A stretch of 64,000 nucleotides of DNA from Adiantum capillus-veneris (taxonomy: Eukaryota; Streptophyta; Polypodiopsida; Polypodiales; Pteridaceae). Both the position numbers and the translations under genes were made by a program. Where the stretch lies: positions 63,695,933 to 63,759,932 of the forward strand of contig CM043965.1 in the NCBI GenBank assembly GCA_014529385.2, read 5' to 3'. Under the pieces are notes generated by a model. The model was not told the origin of the DNA. It saw only the letters and a program-made list of their open reading frames with translations, and made no database searches. The number at the start of each line of letters is the position of its first letter. The first letter of the stretch is position 1. Shown here one piece after another: positions 55,241-64,000 of this stretch.

Positions 55241-55630
55241 CCCTCCTTATATTACTTCCTTCTGGGCCTGAATTTTTATCGCTTTTTGAATATTCTTGGA
55301 AAATACATCCCAAGCCCTAGGGCTTGCCACATACACATCTTTACAAATCTTGCACATAGCTTTCAAGGCCAGGCTTTTGAATAGAGGGTCTTTGAACAAA
55401 TGGGCCCCCGTCATGAGCAGCTTCTTAGAGCCTTGTGGACATTGATCTTCTCCTTTGGGTTTTTTTTAATGCTTAATGGCAAGTGATCCAACAGGAATTG
55501 TGAGGTTACCACCTTCATCTCAAGCACTGATGGTAGATAGTCGGCTTGATGAGAGCAGTAGTCCAACATGCATTATGAGGTTACTACCTTCATCTCAAAC
55601 ACTGATGGTAGATAGTCGGCTTGATGAGAG
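55241..55630 (-). other. Degraded LINE middle section and small duplication
   Basis: Lies between the LINE endonuclease and RT parts. A 69-bp direct duplication (GAGGTTACCACCTTCATCTC ... GGCTTGATGAGAG) occurs at about 55500-55552 and 55577-55630. Confidence 0.6.
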
Positions 55631-55639
55631 TAGTAGCAA

Positions 55640-56060
55640 TCATCCATCCGAGATGTCGTGCCTGCATACTATAGACTGGTGTATGTGAAACTTGGCATAT
55701 TATTCCAAGGCCCCACCTCCCACGTGTCCCTTAGAGCCCACCTCTCACATAGGCTTAACCATTTGGATCTTTTAGATCCAACTAACATGGTCAATGAGCT
55801 TGTTATGTCCTTTCTCTTCTCCACCGTATTAAAATCTCCCACTAAAATCTATTCCCTTTCAACAACTTTTGCATAGAATACAAGATTTTTCCCTAGTGCT
55901 TGATTTCTTCTACTTGTAGCATCAAGGTGATGCTCTTGGACAACCCAGCATTTGACATCTTTGCCTTTCCTAACTTCCTCCCAAAAGAGAGAGATCTTTT
56001 TCTCGGTCTTGAGCCCTTTCACATTCCATGATTGGAGAGAAAAATCTTCTAGAACTAGGA
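55640..56060 (-). pseudogene. LINE apurinic-type endonuclease (minus strand)
   Basis: Reading down from about 56040: SWNVKGLKTEKKISLFWEEV, WVVQEHHLDATSRRNQALGK (EN start: N, Q-E-H). Then VGDFNTVEKRKD (55843-55823, the GDFN motif) and SKWLSLCERWALRDTWEVGP, MPSFTYTSL. Frame changes break it. This is the L1 EN order, 5' of the RT fragment above. Confidence 0.8.
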
Positions 56061-56362
56061 TAGAGGTATGAACTCCTCCACCTCAAGGAACTTTTCTTCT
56101 GTGCCTTCTTTCCTACTGTTCTCCTCCATTGGAACCTTCCCAATTCCCCCCGTACCATGAGGTTTTCTAGGTTGGCTTCCCTCATAACCTCAAAGATATT
56201 ATTGTAAAGAAAGGGGGTTATGAGAATATCAAGAGAGACTTCGCTCATGCGGTGAGACACCCACACTTGGGATTTGAACCACTTGAATGAGAGTTTAGAG
56301 ATTTGTTGCCATCCTTCATCATTATTTTTGTGCGCGGGTGATAGAATAATCTTTTGCACCAC
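56061..56362 (-). pseudogene. Possible LINE ORF1 end (minus strand)
   Basis: The open stretch (for example WVSHRMSEVSLDILITPFLY, NNIFEVMREANLENLMVRGE) lies directly upstream of the endonuclease, where ORF1 or its spacer should be. No zinc knuckle or RRM is seen, so the assignment is positional. Confidence 0.4.
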
Positions 56363-56501
56363 TAGGGATGTCCTTTTAGCTGGGTGTCATATGTGAACAT
56401 GTACTTCTAGGTGGCCTTTCCATTCTGAAGTAGAGTGAAAGTGATCAACTCATTCAGGATCCCATATATAGATTTCAATGGTTGACTGCTGAAGCTAGCC
56501 A

Positions 56502-56740
56502 AATTCAATTGGAAAGAGTTCCTTAAACCGATAAAAAGATTATTGTGGAAGAACAACACCAAAGACTCGATGCGGGCTAGCTGGGAAACAGTTGCGAGAC
56601 CTACCGAGCAAGGTGGTCTCAAGATTCTTAACCCTAGTATCCATGTAGAGGCCCAATGTGCAATGTTCGTGGTTGCACTCGCAAAGCAAGATCAATCTTG
56701 GGCTATTATAGCCAAGTGTGAGGGTCATACCCAGACTCGA
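56502..56740 (+). pseudogene. LINE RT C-terminal fragment, opposite orientation
   Basis: Plus strand WKEFLKPIKRLLWKNNTKDS, MRASWETVARPTEQGGLKIL, NPSIHVEAQCAMF: the F/L-W-K...W-x-x-V-x-x-P-x-x-x-G-G-L block that follows L1-type RT. It is inverted relative to the LINE at 54.66-56.36 kb, so it is a second copy or the inverted other end of the same one. Confidence 0.75.
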
Positions 56741-56849
56741 CTCTACTCACCTCCCTCAGTCCTCCAGACCGTTCCAGGAAATGATGTTGTCATAATAATC
56801 AATATCTAATTCTCCTAAAAGATTTTCTCATATTAAACTGATCATTTAA

Positions 56850-58378
56850 TGTGGGGAAGTGCCAAGGGAGAAAAAGCTAGAATATTGGTTAAGCTAGCAG
56901 ACCGGCCACAGTAGGGATCCAAAGGAGGGAAAATAGGGATCCAAAGGGGGGGCCATCTGCAAAAGAGCCATGTGAAACAATGGGCCAAAAAGACCCTAAG
57001 GTTCAGCCCATTAAGACTTCCAAAATGCTAAGGTTCCAAAATTCAAAGGTTGTGTCCAAAGGTCAACCCTAGGAAAAATTGGATGCTTTGTGTATGCCCT
57101 AAAAGTCTTTGCACATCCCTACATGGGAGGGGGCGAGCCCCAAAGCTAGGGGATGAGAGAGAAAGCCACACACACACACACAGGCTCCCTTTACACAAAG
57201 GGAATGAGGGACACATGTCAGCTCCCTAGGCCAGATGCCCACAAGGTGTGCCCAGTTCCTATTGGAAGACCCTTGAAGTGGACCAATGAGAATTAAGCTA
57301 GAGTAAATCTAGTTTAATTAATTTAAAAACATTTAATAAAAGAAACCAATGAGAATTAAGTCTCCTAGAAGACTATTGGGCAGTCTCCCAAGGGGTCCAA
57401 TGAGCATTCAGGAGCCCCATGGCTTGCCTGATTCCTATTGGCCAGGAGGCAAAGGGGTCCAATGAGAGTTTAGTTTAATTATTTAATTACCTAAAGCTCT
57501 CACAAAAGGGGAAAGGGGGACACATGTCAGAAGGCTATCACTTATGCTGCTTAATTCTTATTGGCTTGACCTGGGGAGGTCCAATGAGGCAAAAGCCAGA
57601 CCTAATTAGCAGCTAGGGCTCGCCCAAGAGAGAGGGGGGGCTGATTTTTGCTTGGCATTGACACACACACTCTCACACTTGACCATGTGTGAAGGGAAAA
57701 TACTCTATCTCCTTCCAAGCTTTAATGGAGAGCTTATCACCTACTCCAAGCTTGTGAGATAGAAGCCTACATCAACACTCTCTTGGCATGTGGATGCAAA
57801 TCCAACCAAGAGCCAAGCTTCAATGCATGCTCATCTTCTCTACGAAGCTAATTACTAAGCTAAGCTATGCTAATATGAGTGATTATGTGAGGAGATGTAC
57901 TTCTTTCTCGTAAGATACTTCTTTTTCCTCTCAATCTACTCTCATACCCTGCTAGCTCTCACCATCTTCGAAGGTGTGTGAGGTCTTGGGTCTGAGAACG
58001 GGGATAATTCAAGTTGTGTTTGATTAAGTGTTTTGCTTGGTGTATGAATCTTCCATCTTCATTGCACTAGCTAGTCTTGAAGGAACACAAAGAATTGTAT
58101 TGTACAATGTCTCTCTTGATGGGAGAAACCATAATACAAAGCCTTTTGGAGGGGGGGACCGGCTCCATGAAAATCCGGTCCTCAACTGTTGTCAATAGCT
58201 TAATTGCTCTCTCTTTTGAAAGTATTGTCGATGCTATCTAACTAGGTGTTATGCTTTTTGTTGCTCTCTCCACCCAAGCACTCTTGTAATTCTCATTAGG
58301 AATCTATTCTAATGAAATGCCCACTATGTTCATGCTAATTTCCGCTACACATAAGATTATAGGCCATTAAATGTTACA
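56850..58378 (+). repeat. 5' LTR of chromodomain gypsy element J
   Basis: The inner end TGTTACA (58378) abuts the Met primer site. The outer end is placed at TGTGGGGAAGTGCC (56850) as the best TG candidate at the change of sequence character; this cannot be checked because the 3' LTR is beyond the window. Length would be about 1.53 kb. Confidence 0.6.
57259..57588 (+). promoter_or_regulatory. Array of direct and inverted CCAAT motifs in the LTR of element J
   Basis: CCAATGAG at 57283, 57346, 57397, 57459 and 57581, alternating with inverted (C)TATTGG at 57259, 57373, 57435 and 57558. Nine CCAAT cores in 330 bp is more than chance, and they lie in the part of the LTR where U3 enhancers are found. 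NF-Y binding is the obvious hypothesis. Confidence 0.7.
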
Positions 58379-58379
58379 T

Positions 58380-58391
58380 TGGTATCAAAGC
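58380..58391 (+). promoter_or_regulatory. Primer binding site, initiator Met-tRNA type (element J)
   Basis: TGGTATCAAAGC one base after the LTR end, one substitution from the standard TGGTATCAGAGC. Confidence 0.85.
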
Positions 58392-58795
58392 TCAAGGTTT
58401 CTCTTTTCTTGCTCAAGAAGGGAGGTCCTCAAGCTAGCTACAAATGGTTGGTATTATTAATTGCCTGTGAGTAAGTAGAATAGGGATTTTTCAGCCTTGC
58501 AGTGCGCCTGCCTTTGTGCAGTTAACGGGGCATCACCGTCGAGAGCTATGGTCTTAATAGTGGAGTCCTACGGGGCTTGCCTACGGCTTAACCACTATTG
58601 AGCTATTAGAAGCTTGACAGGAGCCGGTGCTGTTTTGGTGTCGAAAGACCCTCTCTTCTATTCCTTGCAATTAATGGTATTCGAGCCGCGGGTACAGTAG
58701 CTTGAGTGCTTTTTCTAAAGGGGTAAAGAGGAGTAGCAACTAGGGCTTGAAGTGCCAAAGTACACATAAAAAGTTTACACCTAAAAGTTGTTAGA
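58392..58795 (+). other. Leader of element J
   Basis: About 400 bp between primer site and gag start, with no ORF of note and no palindrome series of the kind seen in elements A and B. Confidence 0.6.
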
Positions 58796-60400
58796 ATGGC
58801 TGACAATAGTAAAGAGAGTGAAATTAATGTTGATAACTTTGATTTTGCTCATGAGCAAGCTACTAATGATGCTTCAATGCTTGTTAACTATCTAGTTTCT
58901 AGGCTTCAACAAGCCATGGGCAATCCATCTCTCCAAAGTGAAGTGCAACGGCAGCTCCGTGCTCACGGATTCTCCAAGCTCATCACCATGACGAGAGAAC
59001 ACCTAGGAAGCCTCCTTGTGAGACTACCAAAAGAGGTCTCTCTCCGATTCGGGAAGAAGAAGAGAATCCATATGAAGGGCTCAAGAACTTACTTCTTGAT
59101 GATGCATCTCCTTCCCAAAGGAGAACTCAAGAGCCTCCACCGAAGGAACGAGAAAGAAGCGAGTCTCCCGTCACCTCGGCGGAGATGGCTCCACGAAGAC
59201 GGCGGGCTAAACGCTCTCCATCACCACCAAAGCGGAGAAGACCATCACACTCTTCTCCACGCCATAATTCAAAGAGAGATGATAAAAAGCAAGAGAAGAA
59301 AAAGGCGAGAAAGAGGACACCCTCTTCTCCATCTTCTTCATCCTCTTCCTCTTATGAAAGCTATGGTGAAGACGACAAAGATCAAGACAAGAAAAAGGCG
59401 AGAAAGAGGTCACCCTCTTCTCCACCTTCTTCAAATTCTTCATCTTCTGAAGAAAGTGATGGTGCAACTTTTGAACCATCAAAAAGAAGAGGCCATAGGA
59501 AATCCTATGCCGCATGGAAGAGGTCGTCCAAGCTGAAGAAATTCAAAGAGGGAGGGAAGAGCATCTCTTTCCTTACCTATGATGGCACCTTTGGTGCTAC
59601 AGACAAAGTTTTGGCCTTTATCCAGCAATTCGATGCGGCGTTTGGAGATGAGGGCTTCACGGAGTCCTCTAAGCTACGCCATGTAGCTATGCACTTTCAA
59701 AAGTCCGCCAGACAATGGTGGTCTAGCCTACGAGCCAACGGTGAAGCTCCACGAACATGGAAGGCTTTAAGAGCTTCCATTATGAAGCAGTTTTTGGCCA
59801 CCGATGCCAAAGACAAAGTACTCACCGAATGGCGAAGCTTAAAGCTCTCTCCCAATGAATCCATCCACAAATATGTAGACAAGTTTTGGGACCTACAACT
59901 CAAAGCCACTGTCTTCAAAAAGTTGGATTTTGGAGAGCAAAAGCAACAATTTTGTGCGGGCTTAACCGAAGAAATGGCGGAGTATGTCAACTCCCAAAGG
60001 CCACGTACCATATCGGCGGTAATACACCATACTATGGTGGCCTCGCGAATCAATTTCCAAACGGGGGGTAAAAGAAATAATAAGCCCCCGGAAAACAAGG
60101 GTTCCAATGAGCCTAAGGGGAAGGACAATGTCCAAAAGTCTCCTAAGGGCAATTCCAACAAAGCTAAAGAGAAGGGAGTTTACAAAGGAAAGAATAAACT
60201 CTCTCCTGAAGAGCTTGAGCGTTATCGTAAAGATAACCGGTGTTTCAAGTGCGGCGAACAAGGGCATGCATACCGCGCTTGTCCCCAAAAGAACAACCGC
60301 CAAGATCCTCCTAGAGCTTCTTTGGTTGAAATCCAAAAGGAGGAGATTCACCAAACTCACCACAAAGGATCTTCTCTATGCCATGCTTGGGAAAAGGTAA
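58796..60400 (+). pseudogene. gag of element J
   Basis: Met 58796 opens MADNSKESEINVDNFDFAHE and a Gln-rich helix (LVSRLQQAMGNPSLQSEVQR). A one-base frame change between about 58942 and 59030 moves the reading to the frame that stays open from 58942 to 62025 (EEEENPYEGLKNLLLDDASP, then an Arg/Ser-rich tract with two tandem copies of a KKARKR(T/S)PSSP unit). The Retrotrans_gag core follows: SFLTYDGTFGATDKVLAFIQ, WRSLKLSPNESIHKYVDKFW, FCAGLTEEMAEYVNSQRP. The zinc knuckle CFKCGEQGHAYRACP is at 60241-60285. Only the one frameshift damages it. Confidence 0.88.
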
Positions 60401-62025
60401 GAGAACATGATGCTTTTATTCTCTTTGACCCTGGTTCTACTCACAATTTCATATCTATGGAGTTAGCCACCAAGCTAGGCATACAATCCTACGAGATGGG
60501 AGATATCCTACCCGCAGACAGTGCCTTCAAGGGGCAAGAAGCTTCAGTCACTCCCTTAATCGGGAAATTGAGGCTTCATGTCCAAGGCTATGTGGACAAA
60601 GAGGAATTCTTTATCTCTCCTCTCAAGCATGAGGATGTAATCCTAGGGGCACCATGGTTTGACCGCCTGGCTGCCGATGTTAAATTTCCTGAAAGGAGAA
60701 TCTCCTTTAAGTTCAGGGAAAAGGACATGTATATAGATGCTAAGGAGATGGGTAACACCATCCCCATTGTACATACACCAGCTTTCAACAAGTCAATAAA
60801 GAGCTCTATTTCCGTGTACATGATTTTTGTTAAAGATTCTCAAAATGAACCTAATGCTTTAACAAAAGAAAATAAAAGCAACCAAAAGGAATTAGAGTTA
60901 TCTAATTTTCTCAAGGGGTTTCAAGATGTTTTTATTGACGACATCCCTTGTGAGCTACCTCCTAAACGAGGTAATGACGACCATGCAATTGAACTTCTTC
61001 CAGGAAGTTCACCGCCTAACAAACCTCCTTATAGAGTTTCTCAAGCTCAACAAGAGGAGATTATGCGGCAAGTGCATGAGTTAGTTGAGAAGGGCATGGT
61101 TAGGCCTAGCTCATCTCCATTTTGCTCACCTGTGCTATTAGTGCAAAAGAAAGACGGCACATATCGTATGTGTGTCGACTATAGAGCACTAAATAGGATC
61201 ACTATCAAGAATAGGTTTCCCGTTGCAAGGGTAGAAGACCTATTTAATAAGCTACAAGGATCGACCTACTTCATTAGGATTGACCTAAAAAGTGGCTATC
61301 ATCAAATAAGGATAGTTGATCAAGACATTGTAAAGACCGCATTTCGTACTACATTTGGTCTTTACGAATACATTGTCATGCCTTTTGGCTTGACCAATGC
61401 ACCAGCCACATTCAACCGCTTGATGGAGAAGCTGTTCAGGCCTCATCGAACCTTCACTGGAGTGTTCTTTGATGATATTATCATCTACTCTAATTCATTG
61501 GAGGAACACAAGCAACATCTCCAGGTAATATTTCAAGTTTTAAGAGAGAATAAACTTTATGTTAATCGAAAGAAAAGTGAATTTTTCTTGCAAGAGATTC
61601 AATATTTAGATCACATTATCTCTCAAGATGGAATCCAAATGGATCCATCCAAGTTAGAGGTAATAAAAGGATGGCCTAAACCAAGGAATCTTTATGAACT
61701 AAGAAGCTTTATAGGTATGTGTGCATACTATAGACGCTTCATAAAAAAGTTCTCACGAATTGCAGGACCATTACATGACCTAACAAAGAAAAATGTTAGG
61801 TATACATGGTCTGCTAAGGAGAACAATGCTTTCGAAAAGCTTAAAGAAAAGCTTATCTCTCAACCTGTGCTTACACTACCGGATCTCTCAAAACCATTTG
61901 AGGTCCAATGTGATGCTTGTGGTGATTGCCTTGGGGCTGTTCTGCTCCAAGAAGGGCACGCCATAGGCTATGAGAGTCGAAGGCTCGACCCTGTTGAGCA
62001 AGCTCTAGGCATATACGAAAAATAA
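60401..62025 (+). pseudogene. Protease, reverse transcriptase and RNase H of element J (premature stop)
   Basis: Protease FILFDPGSTHNFISMELATK (DPGS in place of DSGS, from 60427) and ILGAPWFDRL. RT: PPYRVSQAQQEEIMRQVHEL, VQKKDGTYRMCVDYRALNRI, VMPFGLTNAPATFNRLMEKL and catalytic VFFDDIIIYS (61462-61491). RNase H begins FEVQCDACGDCLGAVLLQEG but stops at TAA 62023-62025, where the family has Glu (YEKE). Translation resumes in the same frame through the rest of RNase H (LAVLHALDSWKHYLL, RTDHQSLKYF), so one G-to-T change is the whole defect. Confidence 0.93.
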
Positions 62026-63744
62026 CTCCTTGCAGTTCTACATGCCTTAGACTCATGGAAGCACTATTTATTGGGGAATCCTTTCATTCTGCGAACGGAT
62101 CACCAAAGTCTTAAGTACTTCATGACGCAGACCAAGCTCTCCGACAAACAAATGAGGTGGGCAAATTTTCTTTCGCAATTTCATTTTCATATTGCTCACA
62201 TTGCTGGCAAGCATAATCAAGTAGCCGATGCACTCTCAAGACGACCGAGAGTGAATGCGGTTTCCATAGCAACTCACAATGATCTATCTTCAATGATAGA
62301 TGAGTATGCTATTGATCCCGATTTTAGAGATGTGATTTCAGCCCTTGCATTAGGGAAGAAAGAAGAACCATTTACTTTACAAGATGGTTATCTTCTCTAT
62401 GGCAATAGACTATGCGTTACTAACTCACTACGTGAGAAAGTAATGTATGAATCTCATGCTCCCCCATATGCGGGGCATAGAGGGATTCAGTCTACCCTAA
62501 AGGGAATTGAAACATATTTCTATTGGCCTACCATGAAAGTGAACATACACGAGTATGTTTCCAAATGTGTGGTATGTCAAAAGACAAAATTTGATAGAGG
62601 GAAGCAACTTGGATTGCTTCAACCATTGCCAATCCCTAATTCACCTTGGGAGAGCATATCCATGGATTTTATCTTTGGATTGCCTAAGTCTATCCATGGG
62701 AATACGGGAATATGGACGATAGTAGACAGGTTCAGTAAACAAGCTCATTTTATACCTGTCAAAAAGACTATCAAAGCCCATCAAATGGCAACCCTCTTCA
62801 TTTTACAAATTTTCAAGTACCATGGCTTGCCAATGTCCATAGTGTCGGATAGAGATCCTAGAATGACCAGTAATTTCTGGAAGGGTCTCTTTGAGAATTT
62901 AGGAACAAGGCTAAACTTCTCTTCGGCCTATCATCCACAAACTGATGGCCAAAGTGAAATAGCTAACCTAACCATTCTTGATCTACTAAAAGCCTATGTA
63001 ACGGAAGTAGATCAAAGATCCCAATGGGAGAAGTACTTACCCTTAGTAGAGTATGCTTACAATAACACTGTACATACTTCTACAGGAAAAGCACCTTTCG
63101 AGGTAATTGAGGGAAGATCAAAAAGTCCCTTGCTACTTAAGGTACATGGGAAGATCTTCGCTGCAGATGAGTATAGCCGAGACCTACAAGAATCTTTCCA
63201 AAAGATTAAGGATGCTATCTCTATCTCACAGCAAAGGCAAAAGGCTGCTGCTGACAAGCACAGAAGAGCCCAAGCCTTTAAAGAAAACGATTGGGTCTTG
63301 TTAAAGTTTCCCAAGGCTCGATTAAGGCACACTATGGGCAAGAATCCTACGGGCCACCAAAAGTACTATGCTAAACTAGCAAAAAGGTACTATGGTCCCT
63401 TCCAGATTCTTAGGCCAATCAATGAGATGGCCTATCAACTTAAGTTGCCCAATCATTGGCTCATACACAATGCTTTTCATGTGAGCCTCTTAAAGCCTTA
63501 CAAAGGAGAGCCACCTCAAGAACCAACTATTGAAGACCCACCGGAGATCGAGGACCACGAGGAGGTGCTGCAGCCCGAGTCCATTCTCCGACATGAAGAC
63601 AAGGTATTAAGAGGCGGTAAGACTATCAGACGATATCTTATTAAGTTTAAGAATTATCCTTTTGAAGATGCTAGATGGATGCAAGGCATACAATTAAAGG
63701 ATAACCTAAACCTTGTCAATGCTTACAATGCTTCCCAAGAGTAA
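62026..63744 (+). pseudogene. RNase H end, integrase and chromodomain of element J
   Basis: Continues the pol frame after the stop. RNase H tail ADALSRRPRVNAV. Integrase zinc finger YESHAPPYAGHRGIQSTLKG ... YVSKCVVCQKTK. DDE core: SMDFIFGLPKSIHGN, SIVSDRDPRMTSNFWKGLFE, SAYHPQTDGQSE. GPF/Y module RYYGPFQILRPINEMAYQLK. C-terminal chromodomain EDKVLRGGKTIRRYLIKFKN, YPFEDARWM, ending at TAA 63742-63744. All open in one frame, so the enzyme region is intact apart from being separated from RT by the stop. Confidence 0.92.
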
Positions 63745-64000
63745 GCAAATGTACAAAATGTTAAAAATGAACAAAATTTTTGTCTTATAAGACTCTCTTT
63801 TTCTTTATTTGTGCACAAAAATGAAGTAGTATGCATGCTTAGATCAAGTTTGCGGAGACGACGTCTCCCGAACACCAAGTAGAGCTTGTCACTCTACTAT
63901 GGAAGACTGATAGGACTAATGTGCAGACATGCTTGCGGCAGCCTCAGGCTCTCAAGCGCCAAATGGACTAGTCATCCATTATGGAATGATGTCGTAGGGT
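63745..64000 (+). other. 3' untranslated region of element J up to the window edge
   Basis: No polypurine tract or LTR start is reached. T-rich at first, then mixed sequence. Confidence 0.6.

Noticed and set aside
1-64000. Any intact host protein-coding gene
   Set aside because: Every coding stretch with recognisable motifs belongs to a transposable element or is a fragment carried by one.

Overview
This window is repeat-dense nuclear DNA from a land plant. Everything I can identify is transposable-element sequence or fragments of host genes carried inside transposable elements. I see no intact ordinary host gene, no rRNA or tRNA gene and no CRISPR. The plant assignment rests on plant-type Ty1/copia (initiator-Met primer site) and Ty3/gypsy (Asp-tRNA primer site) retrotransposons, an En/Spm (CACTA) transposon with plant Transposase_21 and Ptta/En/Spm ORFs, and captured pieces of plant proteins (HIPP metallochaperone, AKR2, SLC37-type transporter). 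The protein flavour makes me suspect a large-genome non-flowering vascular plant, but that is only a guess.

Layout. 1-11121: minus-strand internal region of a decayed Ty3/gypsy element (A: gag, PR, RT, RNase H, integrase, then a second retropepsin-like relic). Its primer site and 5' LTR begin at 11103-11122. 13245-~26700: a related plus-strand gypsy relative (B) that has lost RT and integrase. Its 5' LTR (13245-19331) is split by a young Ty1/copia element (C, 13446-18623; 227-bp LTRs with one mismatch; GGTAT target duplication), and its leader is split by a 1.3-kb TTAA-flanked inverted-repeat element. ~29380-33960: an AT-rich tandem array of ~150-bp units, interrupted by a 1921-bp small LTR retroelement (E, 31204-33124) carrying fragments of an SLC37-like transporter and AKR2. 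34416-40139: the 5' part of a CACTA transposon (F) with open transposase exons and a captured HIPP gene. 40141-46179: copia gag debris, a 247-bp hAT-type MITE, microsatellites and unassigned DNA. 46180-47079: an inverted copy of the element-B LTR. 47817-48654: the opposite end of a CACTA element of the same family, inverted. 48700-49271: a retroelement 3' end. 51998-54319: an internally deleted chromovirus (G). 54656-56740: two LINE fragments in opposite orientation. 56850-64000: a nearly intact chromodomain gypsy element (J), whose pol has one premature stop and whose gag has one frameshift; its 3' LTR lies beyond the window.

The most striking observation is architectural. Two related but sequence-distinct gypsy elements each carry four copies of an element-specific palindrome in the leader between primer site and gag, the position where retroviral RNA dimerisation/packaging signals lie. 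Both elements also carry a retropepsin-like sequence downstream of, or in place of, the normal pol order. Second are the two independent gene-capture events (CACTA with HIPP; small LTR element with SLC37 and AKR2). Third is evidence that one CACTA insertion may have been split by an inversion.
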